Positions 54,280 to 64,000 of a DNA stretch of 64,000 nucleotides are shown here, piece after piece. Source of the stretch: Prochlorococcus sp. AG-409-P03. Lineage in GTDB: Bacteria; Cyanobacteriota; Cyanobacteriia; PCC-6307; Cyanobiaceae. A program made the position numbers and the translations under genes. The notes beneath the pieces were generated by a model that was not told where the DNA came from, did not search any database, and worked only from the letters and a program-made list of their open reading frames with translations. Location of the stretch: the NCBI GenBank assembly GCA_003215295.1, contig QCKN01000005.1, positions 22,019 to 86,018 of the forward strand, read 5' to 3'. Every line of letters begins with the position of its first letter. Within the stretch, counting starts at the first letter, position 1.

Positions 54280-54654
54280 GTGGGGTTTGACTTTGTGCAT
54301 AACAGTCATTTTGCTGGTAACGAACCCCCTTTAGATGTTGATGAAGTCATCTCAGTGATTAAAAAGAGGTGGAGAGTTACCTATGATCTCAGGTTGGTGG
54401 TGAGAGGTAAAAGGGTGTATTTGCAAATGATGTGGAGATATTTGGAGCAGCTCTCTTTCCCTTTAGATGAAGATGGGTATCGCATTCACCTAAGGGAAGT
54501 CCTTGAAGTGGTTAATCGTCTAGGCCAAGCTCGTGTTGTCAGACATTGGTTGGCTACAACTCCTGCTAAACCGAGGATTGGACAGGCTATGAGTTTGCCT
54601 CTTAGGGCTGATCCAAAAGTACTTGGGGAATTTAATCTCTCAATTGATCTGTGA
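54280..54654 (+). CDS. DUF3067 family protein
   Basis: VISVIKKRWRVTYDLRLVVRGKRVYLQMMWRYLEQLSFPLDEDGYRIHLREVLEVVNRLGQA. Confidence 0.7.
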   Translation: MGFDFVHNSHFAGNEPPLDVDEVISVIKKRWRVTYDLRLVVRGKRVYLQMMWRYLEQLSFPLDEDGYRIHLREVLEVVNRLGQARVVRHWLATTPAKPRIGQAMSLPLRADPKVLGEFNLSIDL

Positions 54655-55396
54655 GGGCTGTTAAACCAACCCCTATAAGGAATAAGGCCGTTATTGCAGT
54701 TGCAAGTAGGGACATTGTGATTGGATCAGTGCTTGGAGTGAGAACTGCACCAGCTATAGCTGCGGCAATTACGACTACTCTCCAAGATGAGAGCATGCTT
54801 TGCCATTTCAAGATTCCTAAAGCTCCTAAAATGATTTGCAAAACGGGTATTTGAAAGGCTAGGCCTGTTGCGAGCATCAAAAGGATTACGAAATCTAAAT
54901 AACGTTCAATTGACCAAATTGGTTCAACTACATCTGCGCCATAACTAACTAGAAAAGTAAGGGCAGCTGGCACGAGTGCCCACCAGGCAAAAGCAAGTCC
55001 TGCAATAAATAAGGCCCCTGACCCTGCCACAGCAGGAGCAATTAAGCGCTTTTCTGATTTTGTTAGCCCAGGTATAACAAAGGCCAGAGTTTGATAAAGC
55101 AAATAGGGAAGCGCGAGAGTTAAGCCTGCATAGCCAGCAACCTTTATAGATACAAATAAAAATTCTCCTGGAGCAACTTGCAGAAAACGAATTGATCCAG
55201 CAGGGACTTCCAAAATTCTTACTATCGGCTTGATTAAAAGCAGGCAGGCGGCTGCAGTTAATACAACAGCTAAAAAGCTTTTAAGCACGCGTTGCCTCAA
55301 CTCCTCAAGATGCTCTAGTAAAGGCATCTCCAAATCGTCAGTTGCCGTTAGGCCTCTGCCTTTTTTTTTGACGAGAATAGGTTTTGGCGGTTGCAA
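54632..55396 (-). CDS. tatC: Sec-independent protein translocase TatC
   Basis: MPLLEHLEELRQRVLKSF; PYLLYQTLAFVIPGLTKSEKR; polytopic. Confidence 0.96.
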   Translation of the reverse strand: MQPPKPILVKKKGRGLTATDDLEMPLLEHLEELRQRVLKSFLAVVLTAAACLLLIKPIVRILEVPAGSIRFLQVAPGEFLFVSIKVAGYAGLTLALPYLLYQTLAFVIPGLTKSEKRLIAPAVAGSGALFIAGLAFAWWALVPAALTFLVSYGADVVEPIWSIERYLDFVILLMLATGLAFQIPVLQIILGALGILKWQSMLSSWRVVVIAAAIAGAVLTPSTDPITMSLLATAITALFLIGVGLTALTDQLRD

Positions 55397-55609
55397 AACA
55401 GATTCTTTTTTTGTGATGGGATTTTCCAGATTATTTCTATTTGGGTAGTTGCAGGCTAGAAGCTATTAGTCCTTAAACCAACATGGAACAAAGGATTCAT
55501 AACTATTAGCTTACACAGTTGACTTAAGCTTAAATGAAATGAGTGTTTTTGCGCTATAAATCAAAAGAAAAATTAGTTTAATTGATTAAAGTTTCTCCTT
55601 GAGAAATAA

Positions 55610-55903
55610 TTAGGCTATCCTTCTTCTTTTTGGGTTGGCACCTTTTACATTGTTTTCTGGATTTGTTGGGTCAGGCAGTAGGAATGGAGGACAATTGTTA
55701 AGAGATGAAGACCCATAAACTTCGTATTCTCTATAACCTCCCATTTTCCCATTGGTTTTCATTAGAGCACTAATGAAGGCTAATAGTAGGAAAACTGTTG
55801 GAGCTCCAATTATCAGTGCTGCTCCGAAAATGTAGCCGATTAGGAATTCTGGGAATGTATGATTTCCTAGGAATTCGTGTGCTCCAAAAAGAAAATTAAT
55901 CAT
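55610..55903 (-). CDS. small conserved-looking membrane protein of unknown function
   Basis: 97 aa; TM FLIGYIFGAALIIGAPTVFLLLAFISALMKT and hydrophilic YREYEVYGSSSLNNCPPFLLPDP tail. Confidence 0.6.
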   Translation of the reverse strand: MINFLFGAHEFLGNHTFPEFLIGYIFGAALIIGAPTVFLLLAFISALMKTNGKMGGYREYEVYGSSSLNNCPPFLLPDPTNPENNVKGANPKRRRIA

Positions 55904-55991
55904 TTAAAAGCATTTCTCTTGGTTGTTGATAATAGTCCATCGCAAAGCTTTGGGGCACAAATCTTGGCCAATCTTAGGGCTGGAAATCTTT

Positions 55992-57728
55992 TCACTGCTT
56001 GTCACCACCTCGAAGTTGATCTGAAGCAGATTGGTCTACATATTTCATCCCGTTGGCTGGTTCTGCCCACATCACCTTGCTATTCCTATGGCTCACAGTT
56101 CCAGGAAGTGCACCAGGAATCCTCCTGAGTTGATCGGTTAAGGCCATTACTACAGGCACTTTTCTATTGCCTTTCGCCTTGCTGAAGAAAGCCGCAAGAT
56201 CAGCAGCCATTTGAATGTCGACATCGTCAGCTAATCCATATGAGGACTTCAGGATTACATGGCTTCCTGGGCACTCTTGCGAATGGAACCAAAGATCTCC
56301 AGTTCTTGATTGTTGGAGTGTGATCCATTCATTTTGACGATGGTTTCTCCCAATTTGAATAACCAATCCACTGTGGCTTTTGATTTCTAAGGGGTTAGGA
56401 ACTTTTTGTTTATTAGACTTTCGATGTTTTTTAGAAGCACTAGGCTTTAAAATTAAATCTTCTAACTCTTGTTTGAGTTCAATAAGTCCAGTTAATTTTA
56501 TATGCTCATCTTCCCATTCGCTTGTTTGTATTTGCTCTAAGAAGACTTCACTATTAGCAATAACTTTTAGTCTTGCCTGGTGATAGTTAACTCTTTCTTC
56601 GATTAGTGGCCGAGAACGCTTTAATTTTTTTGCCTTTTGATATAACTTCTGTGCTTTTTCTATTAAGCATTTATTTACAGATCTTTCACAGAGAAGCATG
56701 TCTGCTTCATTTTTAATTGACTGACTTTTGGATGCCTCTTTAAGGAGCATTTTCTGTTTAAATAGAGAATTAGTCTCAGTCTGCCTTACTCTTATAAGTC
56801 TTTCTTCAAGTTGTTTAGTGAGTTTATTAATAGCCTTCCTGATAAGACCTTTTTGATAATAATAACCAAGGCTTAGACTTGTCTGGGTGGGGGACATGAC
56901 TTCTGATCGTGACGTCTCCCACATTCGAAACTGTGTAGGGCCATTAAAACTAATCTTTAATTGCTTGCTTTCTACTTTCTCTAGCCAAGTACACCATCGC
57001 TCATGGATTCTTTCCCATTCTTGAGAAGGTATTTCGTTGATAGACATATGGAGGATTTTTCTCGCATTTTCGGCGTTATCATCAACTAATTGTAGTGCTA
57101 ATGATGGGCTGATACCCTGGTAACAATCTTGTAGGGCTGATTTAAAACTTGTTGGGATCAAGTTAAGCCTTTTTCTCCATGAGTTATATGATTCAGTTGA
57201 TTTAGGCTCTATTCCTTTTAATGTTGGTGGAGGAAGATAAGTATCGCCTGTTCCAATAGGTCTAATTCGCGAATGGCTTGAACGTACTTGACGCCCAATC
57301 GTTATTACTTTTCTCCCTTGATCTAGCAGTAGTAGGTTGCTGTATCTGCCCATTAATTCAAGTATAGAAAATCTTTGAATGGGTTCACCAGGTCGTTTAG
57401 CCCAGCAAAATTCCACAACACGATCAAACCCTTTTTGGCTTAATGCGACTAGGGCCATGTGATGAAGACCATGTTGAAATTGCTTTGCCAAAGTGCTTTC
57501 ACTCCCATTTTTCCCTGGTGGAGGAATTTGTACGAGCCTTGGTGCATCTGCGTTCCAGCTGAGCTCTAACCAAATAAGACCATTTAGACTTCTTAGTCCA
57601 AGTTGAAGAGTATTTGGCTCAGGCTGTTGTGCTTTTTCGAAACGACTTGGGACTATTACTGGCTCTATTTCATCTATGACAGCTTTGAGGCTGGTGATAT
57701 CCATCACTTGGAGGGCTCCAGAGTCCAT
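55992..57728 (-). CDS. NFACT/FbpA-RqcH family protein
   Basis: MDITSLKAVIDEIEPVIVPSRFEKAQQPEPNTLQLGLRSLNG; C-terminal NEWITLQQSRTGDLWFHSQECPGSHVILKSS. Confidence 0.9.
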   Translation of the reverse strand: MDSGALQVMDITSLKAVIDEIEPVIVPSRFEKAQQPEPNTLQLGLRSLNGLIWLELSWNADAPRLVQIPPPGKNGSESTLAKQFQHGLHHMALVALSQKGFDRVVEFCWAKRPGEPIQRFSILELMGRYSNLLLLDQGRKVITIGRQVRSSHSRIRPIGTGDTYLPPPTLKGIEPKSTESYNSWRKRLNLIPTSFKSALQDCYQGISPSLALQLVDDNAENARKILHMSINEIPSQEWERIHERWCTWLEKVESKQLKISFNGPTQFRMWETSRSEVMSPTQTSLSLGYYYQKGLIRKAINKLTKQLEERLIRVRQTETNSLFKQKMLLKEASKSQSIKNEADMLLCERSVNKCLIEKAQKLYQKAKKLKRSRPLIEERVNYHQARLKVIANSEVFLEQIQTSEWEDEHIKLTGLIELKQELEDLILKPSASKKHRKSNKQKVPNPLEIKSHSGLVIQIGRNHRQNEWITLQQSRTGDLWFHSQECPGSHVILKSSYGLADDVDIQMAADLAAFFSKAKGNRKVPVVMALTDQLRRIPGALPGTVSHRNSKVMWAEPANGMKYVDQSASDQLRGGDKQ

Positions 57729-57783
57729 TGCTTTTTTGTGGATCTTTAGTGCCTACTCCCTTCCTACTCTGTTATTTGATTAG

Positions 57784-58362
57784 ATGCAAACCATGGTGAC
57801 ATCTGTTTCTGATGGGAAACTTTTCTTGCTTACTGGTCCTAGTGGAGTAGGTAAAGGGACTTTAATTAAGACTCTTCTTTCAAGACATCCGGAAATCTGG
57901 CTTTCAATCTCTGCAACAACAAGACAACCTAGAGATGGGGAGATAGATGCTAGACATTATTACTTCATGAGTAGAGCTGAATTCTCAGAACTTGCTTCGC
58001 AGGGAGGTTTTCTTGAATGGGCAGAATTCGCAGGGAATTTCTACGGGACACCTAGCAAGGAGGTTCGAGAAAGACTCTCTAGTGGAAGGCCTGTACTTTT
58101 GGAAATTGAGTTAGAAGGTGCTAGACAGGTGAGAGGTAGCTTCCCAGAGGCCTTACAAATATTTGTTGCTCCTCCTTCGTTTGAAGAACTTGAACGTCGC
58201 ATTCGAGGGAGGGCTACAGATTCAGAAGAGGCAATAGCGCAGAGATTGTTTAGGGCTAATGAGGAGCTTTCTTCCCAGAACGAATTTGATGCAATCGTTA
58301 TAAATGATGATCTACAAAGAGCAATTGAGGAGATTGAAAGATTAATCGGTTTAGTTAATTAA
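57784..58362 (+). CDS. gmk: guanylate kinase
   Basis: [43 protein letters not shown]; start probably at [10 protein letters not shown]. Confidence 0.96.
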   Translation: MQTMVTSVSDGKLFLLTGPSGVGKGTLIKTLLSRHPEIWLSISATTRQPRDGEIDARHYYFMSRAEFSELASQGGFLEWAEFAGNFYGTPSKEVRERLSSGRPVLLEIELEGARQVRGSFPEALQIFVAPPSFEELERRIRGRATDSEEAIAQRLFRANEELSSQNEFDAIVINDDLQRAIEEIERLIGLVN

Positions 58363-58406
58363 AAAGAACCCAAAAGGCAATCTCTAAATAGCCTTTTGGG
58401 TTCTTT
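58363..58406. terminator. bidirectional Rho-independent terminator between gmk and psaJ
   Basis: Perfect 16-bp inverted repeat AAAGAACCCAAAAGGC ... GCCTTTTGGGTTCTTT between convergent genes. Confidence 0.92.
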
Positions 58407-58423
58407 ACTGTTTTTTACTATTC

Positions 58424-58561
58424 CTACCAGCTCATTGGGTGAAAGAGTAGGTCGGGGTGAAAGCGGTTAAATTCAATGAGATAACCAGCCGTAAATAAGA
58501 CCCAACCTGCGCCAATAACAGGAACGGATCTGAAGATTTTGTGCTTAGCTTTGAATGACAT
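58424..58561 (-). CDS. psaJ: photosystem I subunit IX
   Basis: Hand translation: [45 protein letters not shown]. Not in the ORF track; immediately downstream of psaF. Confidence 0.95.
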   Translation of the reverse strand: MSFKAKHKIFRSVPVIGAGWVLFTAGYLIEFNRFHPDLLFHPMSW

Positions 58562-58607
58562 GACGAAAATGGATCAAGGTTTTTGAGAGTTGAAATTAGC
58601 CTTTGAT

Positions 58608-59180
58608 TTAGAAAGGTACTTTGCTGTAATCAGACTCAGGAGAAGTCGTGATGTTTTTGTTGCTCTCACGGAGGCCGCCATTACGGCCCTGGCTGTTTGC
58701 CATGAAGGGCCATTGAGCTCCTTTTATTAAAGCAGTCTTAAGAAGGTCTAAATCGATAAAGATTTCATTTTCAGCTGCATTTTTGGTTGCTCTAGCAGCT
58801 ATTAAATACTCCCTACCTGCCCATCCGATGATTCCACAAACACCAACAAAAATGTGGGCTGGGATAAGGACATTGCCTTCATAGCCACGCATATAGAGTG
58901 CTCCAAAAGGTTCAATTGTTGGTGCAATAATTAGATGAGGGAGACCATCATCTCCACAGAGAACCTTTCCGTAGCGTTCAAACCGAGCAACTTCTTGTGG
59001 TGTGCTTGCAGCACTTGCCCTTTCTTGGAAACGAGCGTTTTCAGAGCAGGTAGTAAGTGCAGAAGCTTCAAAAGCAGTACTCTCTCTGTCAGGATTTAAT
59101 TCTGGCCCGGCAGCATTAGCTGATGATGCTAAACCGACAATAAGGAAAGCCGATAGCAGAATGGCGAAGAGACGACGCAT
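58608..59180 (-). CDS. psaF: photosystem I subunit III (plastocyanin-docking)
   Basis: Signal peptide; RFERYGKVLCGDDGLPHLI; FGALYMRGYEGNVLIPAHIFVGVCGIIGWAGREYL. Confidence 0.96.
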   Translation of the reverse strand: MRRLFAILLSAFLIVGLASSANAAGPELNPDRESTAFEASALTTCSENARFQERASAASTPQEVARFERYGKVLCGDDGLPHLIIAPTIEPFGALYMRGYEGNVLIPAHIFVGVCGIIGWAGREYLIAARATKNAAENEIFIDLDLLKTALIKGAQWPFMANSQGRNGGLRESNKNITTSPESDYSKVPF

Positions 59181-59239
59181 TAGTTCGATTCCTTGATTTG
59201 AACCTGCCTCTAAAACAGGATGTCACATACTAAAGCTAG

Positions 59240-60328
59240 ATGAGAGACAACCCTATCGTCCAAACAGTACTCGCGCTCGAAACAAGTTGTGACGAGTCTG
59301 CCGTCGCTATTGCTAGGAGTGAAGCTGATCAGTTTTCTTTGATTGCAAGTCTCGTTGCTTCTCAAGTCGAAGAGCATGCCAAGTGGGGAGGGGTGGTTCC
59401 AGAGATAGCTTCAAGAAGACATTTGGAATCATTGCCATTTCTTGTAGGCGATGCATTGAATGACGCTGGGATAAAAATGGATGAAATAGATGTGATTGCA
59501 GCCACAGTTGCACCTGGATTATCAGGAGCTCTCATGGTTGGATCTGTAACTGGAAGAACTCTTGCGAGTCTTTTTGGTCTTCCGTATTTAGGAATTCATC
59601 ATCTTGAAGCACATTTGGCTTCAGTTCATTTAGCTAACTCTGCTCCTAAATTTCCTTACATTGTGCTTCTGGTTAGTGGTGGTCATACTGAACTTATAAA
59701 TGTTCAATCGCCTACGAAATTTATCCGTCTTGGTAGGAGTCATGACGATGCAGCAGGTGAAGCTTTTGACAAGGTTGCTCGTTTATTAGGCATGACATAT
59801 CCAGGGGGGCCAGCTATTCAGCAGGCGGCAAAAAAAGGTAATCCAGGTAAATTCTCTTTACCTAAGTGCAAGGTTTCTAAGCCGGGCGGAGGCTTTTATC
59901 CATATGACTTTTCATTTAGTGGTTTAAAAACAGCTGTTCTTCGAGAGGTTGAATCTATTCAGAAACAAGGTGAAGAGATCCCTTTTAAAGACCTAGCGGC
60001 TAGTTTTGAGAAAGCTGTTGTCGATGTGTTGGTTGACCGCAGCATTAAGTGTGTTCTTGATCACAGAGTTGAGACCCTTGTCATGGTGGGAGGTGTGGCT
60101 GCTAATGACCGTTTAAGAAGAGTTATGAATCAGAAAGCTGCTCAAGATGGTATTGAGGTGCATATGGCTCCTAAAGCTTTTTGCACAGATAATGCTGCAA
60201 TGGTGGCAGCAGCAGCTTTATTGCGACTAAAATCAGGTGTAAGTTCAAGTTCGATTGAACTAGGGGTTTCTGCTCGATTGCCCTTGGATCAGGCAGGAGA
60301 GCTTTATAAATCCATTCCTCCCTTTTAA
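59240..60328 (+). CDS. tsaD: tRNA N6-threonylcarbamoyladenosine synthase TsaD
   Basis: [56 protein letters not shown]. Confidence 0.97.
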   Translation: MRDNPIVQTVLALETSCDESAVAIARSEADQFSLIASLVASQVEEHAKWGGVVPEIASRRHLESLPFLVGDALNDAGIKMDEIDVIAATVAPGLSGALMVGSVTGRTLASLFGLPYLGIHHLEAHLASVHLANSAPKFPYIVLLVSGGHTELINVQSPTKFIRLGRSHDDAAGEAFDKVARLLGMTYPGGPAIQQAAKKGNPGKFSLPKCKVSKPGGGFYPYDFSFSGLKTAVLREVESIQKQGEEIPFKDLAASFEKAVVDVLVDRSIKCVLDHRVETLVMVGGVAANDRLRRVMNQKAAQDGIEVHMAPKAFCTDNAAMVAAAALLRLKSGVSSSSIELGVSARLPLDQAGELYKSIPPF

Positions 60329-60370
60329 AAAGCATTTAAGGGATTCAGTCAAACCCAGTTCTTAAGGCTT

Positions 60371-60553
60371 ATGGATTCTGACTCCAAGAGAGATCTTAAT
60401 CAGTTGATCCAGCCGGTGAGTAAAGGAGAGCTGAATTCATGGAGGCGAGGATTTACACCCCAGGCAGAAATTTGGAATGGAAGGATGGCTATGTTTGGCC
60501 TTGCCTTTGGATTGGGTCTTTTGATTCTTATGCGCTCTAGTTTGGGTAATTAA
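60371..60553 (+). CDS. high light-inducible (Hli/CAB-like) protein
   Basis: GFTPQAEIWNGRMAMFGLAFGLGLLILM, single-helix chlorophyll-binding motif ExWNGRxAMxGxxxG. Confidence 0.9.
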   Translation: MDSDSKRDLNQLIQPVSKGELNSWRRGFTPQAEIWNGRMAMFGLAFGLGLLILMRSSLGN

Positions 60554-60619
60554 TACTTACCTGAGATTACTGTTAATCCTTGCATTACAAAACAAATTAG
60601 ACGTTCAAGATTTAGAAAA

Positions 60620-61168
60620 ATGAGCCGAATTTCCTATCTAGATTCTCAGGCTAAATTTAACTCTTCTGGTCAGTACCGTTGGTCATTACAACGAAGAATT
60701 AGTAGAAGCTCTCGGAAAATTATTTTTATTGGACTAAACCCTTCCAATGCTGATGTATCTAGGGATGATGCCACTTTGAGGCGAATTACAGGGTTTTGCC
60801 GGTGTTGGGGGTATGGGATTTTGGTGGTTGCAAATTTGTTCGCAAGGGTTAGCACCACTCCCCAATTCCTTAAGCGGTGTAATGAACCTATTGGTCAATG
60901 TAACGATAAGGAATTGTTGGGGTTCTTTTTAAAGTGGTCTAAGAGTCCTCTTTGGGATATTTGGCTTGGTTGGGGAGCTAATGGTTCTTTATTCAATCGC
61001 AACGTTGAAGTGATGAGCTTGATGAAAAGTTTTTGGGATAAAAGGACTTCTGAATTCCCTAAAGCATCTGGCCCATTAACTCTGGGCGTGACTTTAAATG
61101 GGCACCCTTGTCACCCTTTATATCTTCCAACTAGTTCAGTTCTTAAACCATTCTCTTGGTCGTATTGA
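60620..61168 (+). CDS. DUF1643 family protein
   Basis: KIIFIGLNPSNADVSRDDATLRRITGFCRCWGYGILVVANLFARVSTTPQFL, strong DUF1643 pattern. Confidence 0.85.
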   Translation: MSRISYLDSQAKFNSSGQYRWSLQRRISRSSRKIIFIGLNPSNADVSRDDATLRRITGFCRCWGYGILVVANLFARVSTTPQFLKRCNEPIGQCNDKELLGFFLKWSKSPLWDIWLGWGANGSLFNRNVEVMSLMKSFWDKRTSEFPKASGPLTLGVTLNGHPCHPLYLPTSSVLKPFSWSY

Positions 61169-61436
61169 CTCTTCTTTGGTTTAAGCCAATTCTCGAGATC
61201 TCTCCCTCTACTCAGAACTTTTCCTTATTGAGGACTTGTGAAGAATTAATTTGCATTCATACCAGTAGGAAGGCCACTTTCCAGTTAAGCTCTTTTCAGC
61301 TATATAACGGAACCTTTAACGCTTCTATATTGGAGGATATTCAAAGTGTTGCTTAGAGAGGTTGATTGCAAGTTCCAAGTATTACTTTCAGAATTAGGAA
61401 TACTCGTGAGGGTGCGATCTCAGTTCGCGATTATCT

Positions 61437-62708
61437 ATGACACCTGAGCGGCTAGGTCTTCTTTGGGGGATCACCGTTTTCGCAGGCGCCGGGGCAAGGC
61501 TGCTTGCTGTACTCACAGGTCTTCCTGGAGTGGTTCTGTTGTTGCTTTCAGGCTTGCTTATAGGGCGTTCTGGGCTGGGGCTGGTTGAGCCCTTGGATTT
61601 AGGTCAAGGGCTCGAAATAATAGTTGGTCTTTTAGTGAGTCTTGTTCTTTTTGATGGAGGTTTGAACCTTCGTTTGCCTGGGGACACCATAAAAGCAACT
61701 GTACTGAGGATTTCACTCATAAGGCTTGTTGTTTCATTGTCATCAGTTTTGCTCGCTGCTCATTGGCTGGCGGGTTTGGGATGGTCAGTGGCAGCTGTTT
61801 ACAGCGCAATCGTTTTGGCTACAGGCCCAACTGTCGTAACACCTCTTGTTCAGCAGATTCGCCTTGCCTCACCCTTGGGCGATGTGCTTGAGGCAGAAGG
61901 TTTAGTGCTTGAACCAATTGGGGCTGTTTTGGCTTTATTGCTTTTGGAATTGTTACTTGGAGATCTTCATGGTTGGAAGGAGTTGGCTTTTGGATTGCTT
62001 GCAAGACTTGGAGGTGGAGTAATTATTGGCCTTTTTGCTGGTTGGATCCTCTCTGAGGCATTAAGACGTGTTAGGTCGGAAGACTCGGTGGGGATAAGAC
62101 TTCAAATAACTATTGGGGTTCTTTTTTTGTTGTATGGAGTGTGTGAATGGCTTTTACCGGAGTCAGGTTTGCCAGCTTCAGTTGCTGCGGGGGTCGTTGT
62201 TGGCAGAAGGCCTGCAACAGGCGCCGATAAGCTTGACCAGCTCATTAGAGAGCTTGCTCAATTGGCAATAACTATGTTGTTCCCTCTCCTGGCGGCTGAT
62301 GTGTCTTGGGGAGAGTTAAGTCCTCTTGGCTGGGGTGGAGTTACGTGTGTCCTTGTATTGATGTTGGTTGTTCGTCCTGTTGCGGTAAGCCTTGCCACTA
62401 TTGGATTGCCTTTAGATTTAAGGCAAAGATTGTTTCTTGGTTGGTTGGCTCCTCGAGGAATAGTTACAGCAGCTGTTGCGTCTCTTTTTTCAATTCGATT
62501 GGAGCAAGCAGGAGTTTTGGGTGCAGGACGTTTGCAAGGCTTGGTTTTCTTGACGATCCTTATGACTGTTGGTATTCAGGGCCTTACTGCACAGCCTCTC
62601 GCAAAGGCCTTTGGATTACTCGCTTTAGAGAAGCAAGAAGACCCTCTTGAGCAAGATAACTCAGAGGACACTAATCAATCGCTCCCTGTCTTTACTGACT
62701 CGGGCTAA
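61437..62708 (+). CDS. cation:proton antiporter (NhaP/CPA1-like)
   Basis: [65 protein letters not shown]. Confidence 0.9.
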   Translation: MTPERLGLLWGITVFAGAGARLLAVLTGLPGVVLLLLSGLLIGRSGLGLVEPLDLGQGLEIIVGLLVSLVLFDGGLNLRLPGDTIKATVLRISLIRLVVSLSSVLLAAHWLAGLGWSVAAVYSAIVLATGPTVVTPLVQQIRLASPLGDVLEAEGLVLEPIGAVLALLLLELLLGDLHGWKELAFGLLARLGGGVIIGLFAGWILSEALRRVRSEDSVGIRLQITIGVLFLLYGVCEWLLPESGLPASVAAGVVVGRRPATGADKLDQLIRELAQLAITMLFPLLAADVSWGELSPLGWGGVTCVLVLMLVVRPVAVSLATIGLPLDLRQRLFLGWLAPRGIVTAAVASLFSIRLEQAGVLGAGRLQGLVFLTILMTVGIQGLTAQPLAKAFGLLALEKQEDPLEQDNSEDTNQSLPVFTDSG

Positions 62709-64000
62709 GAGCCCCCAAGTGCTGATTAGATCGGGCCCCTGCATTTCACCAAGAAGTGCAGCTCGAAGGCTTTTCATAAGCAGACCTTTCTTTACACCAG
62801 CTGTTTTTGAGGTAAAAGCCAGTATTTCTTTTGCGTCTTCGCTTTTTATTCCGTCCCATGGTGAGCTATCAAGATATTCTAGGAGGGCTTGAAGAGATTC
62901 TTTAGCTCCTGATATTGAGAGCTGCTCTCTACCATCTTCTTTAAGTGCTGGTTGTTCAAAGTATGGTCGACCAAGGTTTATTCCATCATTAATTAATACT
63001 AATGATGGCTTTAGAAGTTCTACAAGAGTGAGACCCCAATTTTTGTTTGGGATTTGCCACCCTTCTCTATCCCACAAAGTCTCTAAATGGGTTAAAAGTT
63101 TTTCTGAATTCCATTCATGAATTACTTGCGAGTTTAGCCATTTGAGCTTGTCCCAGTCGAATTTCGCACCAGCCTTGTTAACTCTATTAAAACCAAACAC
63201 TTTTCCTGCTTGTTTAAGTGAAAACCTTTCCGACATTCCTTCTGGAACTGACCAGCCTAAAAGAGTCATATAGTTGGCAAGAGCTTCTGCTGTATATCCC
63301 ATTGCTTTGAATTCACTAATAGAAGTCACCCCATCTCTTTTTGAAAGTTTTTTACCTTCAGGATTAAGAATTAGAGGTGTATGGGCAAAGATTGGTTTTT
63401 GGGAACCGAGGGCTTCATAAAGAAGAATTTGCTTTGCCGTATTAGCAAGATGATCTTCGCCACGAATAACGTGGGTAATTTCCATTTCAGAGTCATCTAC
63501 AACAACAACAAGGTTGTAGAGGGGGTCTCCAATTGAGTTGGCAGTCGCTCGACGAGCGATAACCATATCCCCACCGAGATCTTGTCCACTCCATTTCATT
63601 TGCCCTCGAACAAGATCATTCCATGTGATAGAAGACTCATCTTCAATTCGAAAACGTATAACAGCCTCTCTTCCTTCTTGAATAAAAGCAGCTTCTTCTT
63701 GCTGACTTAGATGCCTATGACGGTTGTCATAGCGAGGGGCTATCCCATTTGCCTTTTGGGAATTCCTCATTGCTTCTAATTCTTCTTCAGTGGCATAGCA
63801 CCTATAAGCCAAACCGCGATCTAACAATTGTTGAATCGCATCGCAATGCTCTTTTGCTCTTTGGCTTTGGATTATGGGTTCACCGTCCCAATGCAAACCA
63901 AGCCATTCCAGTCCTTCTAGGATATTTTCGGTGTACTCGGGTTTGGATCTTTCTTTGTCGGTGTCTTCAATTCGAAGTAAAAAACTCCCTCCCTCATGAG
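62661..64000 (-). CDS. gltX: glutamyl-tRNA synthetase (partial; N-terminus beyond window end)
   Basis: [17 protein letters not shown]...[20 protein letters not shown]...[18 protein letters not shown]; reading frame stays open to the window end. Confidence 0.95.
   Translation of the reverse strand, partial: HEGGSFLLRIEDTDKERSKPEYTENILEGLEWLGLHWDGEPIIQSQRAKEHCDAIQQLLDRGLAYRCYATEEELEAMRNSQKANGIAPRYDNRHRHLSQQEEAAFIQEGREAVIRFRIEDESSITWNDLVRGQMKWSGQDLGGDMVIARRATANSIGDPLYNLVVVVDDSEMEITHVIRGEDHLANTAKQILLYEALGSQKPIFAHTPLILNPEGKKLSKRDGVTSISEFKAMGYTAEALANYMTLLGWSVPEGMSERFSLKQAGKVFGFNRVNKAGAKFDWDKLKWLNSQVIHEWNSEKLLTHLETLWDREGWQIPNKNWGLTLVELLKPSLVLINDGINLGRPYFEQPALKEDGREQLSISGAKESLQALLEYLDSSPWDGIKSEDAKEILAFTSKTAGVKKGLLMKSLRAALLGEMQGPDLISTWGLLARVSKDRERLISVL

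Noticed and set aside
55877-56128. 83 aa plus-strand ORF between the small membrane protein and the NFACT gene
   Set aside because: Mostly antisense to the NFACT C-terminus; no recognisable features.
61156-61356. 66 aa plus-strand ORF after the DUF1643 gene
   Set aside because: Overlaps the end of the DUF1643 frame; no recognisable domain or clear ribosome-binding context.

Overview
This is a 64 kb gene-dense, low-to-moderate GC cyanobacterial chromosome segment. The protein content looks like a marine picocyanobacterium of the Prochlorococcus/Synechococcus group: psaF/psaJ, petC/petA, ndhB, an Hli protein, cyAbrB, a GroEL2-type chaperonin and many short or overlapping intergenic regions. 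Most of the window is core genome: pnp, rpsN, rseP, serS, the yidC-rnpA-rpmH cluster, topA, cobT, ribE, divergent cytochrome oxidase (ctaCDE) and ctaA/ctaB operons, an ABC-2 exporter, groEL, fabG, ispD, ppx, cobM, lgt, petCA, tatC, gmk, tsaD, a cation:proton antiporter and gltX. Both gltX and pnp run off the window edges. Two short genes absent from the ORF track, rpmH and psaJ, were read by hand. The only clearly accessory stretch is about 45.9-50.95 kb. It holds a phytanoyl-CoA-dioxygenase-like protein, rmlA, rmlB, a short SDR and a family 2 glycosyltransferase, and no rmlC or rmlD is visible. I saw no tRNA, rRNA, CRISPR array, transposase, integrase, phage or defence system. I do not see a convincing undescribed multi-gene system. 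The best leads are the nucleotide-sugar cassette, a low-complexity acidic protein coupled to an ABC exporter, a predicted Tat/lipoprotein solute-binding-like protein next to cobT, an Ig-like insertion in YidC, and several coding tandem repeats.
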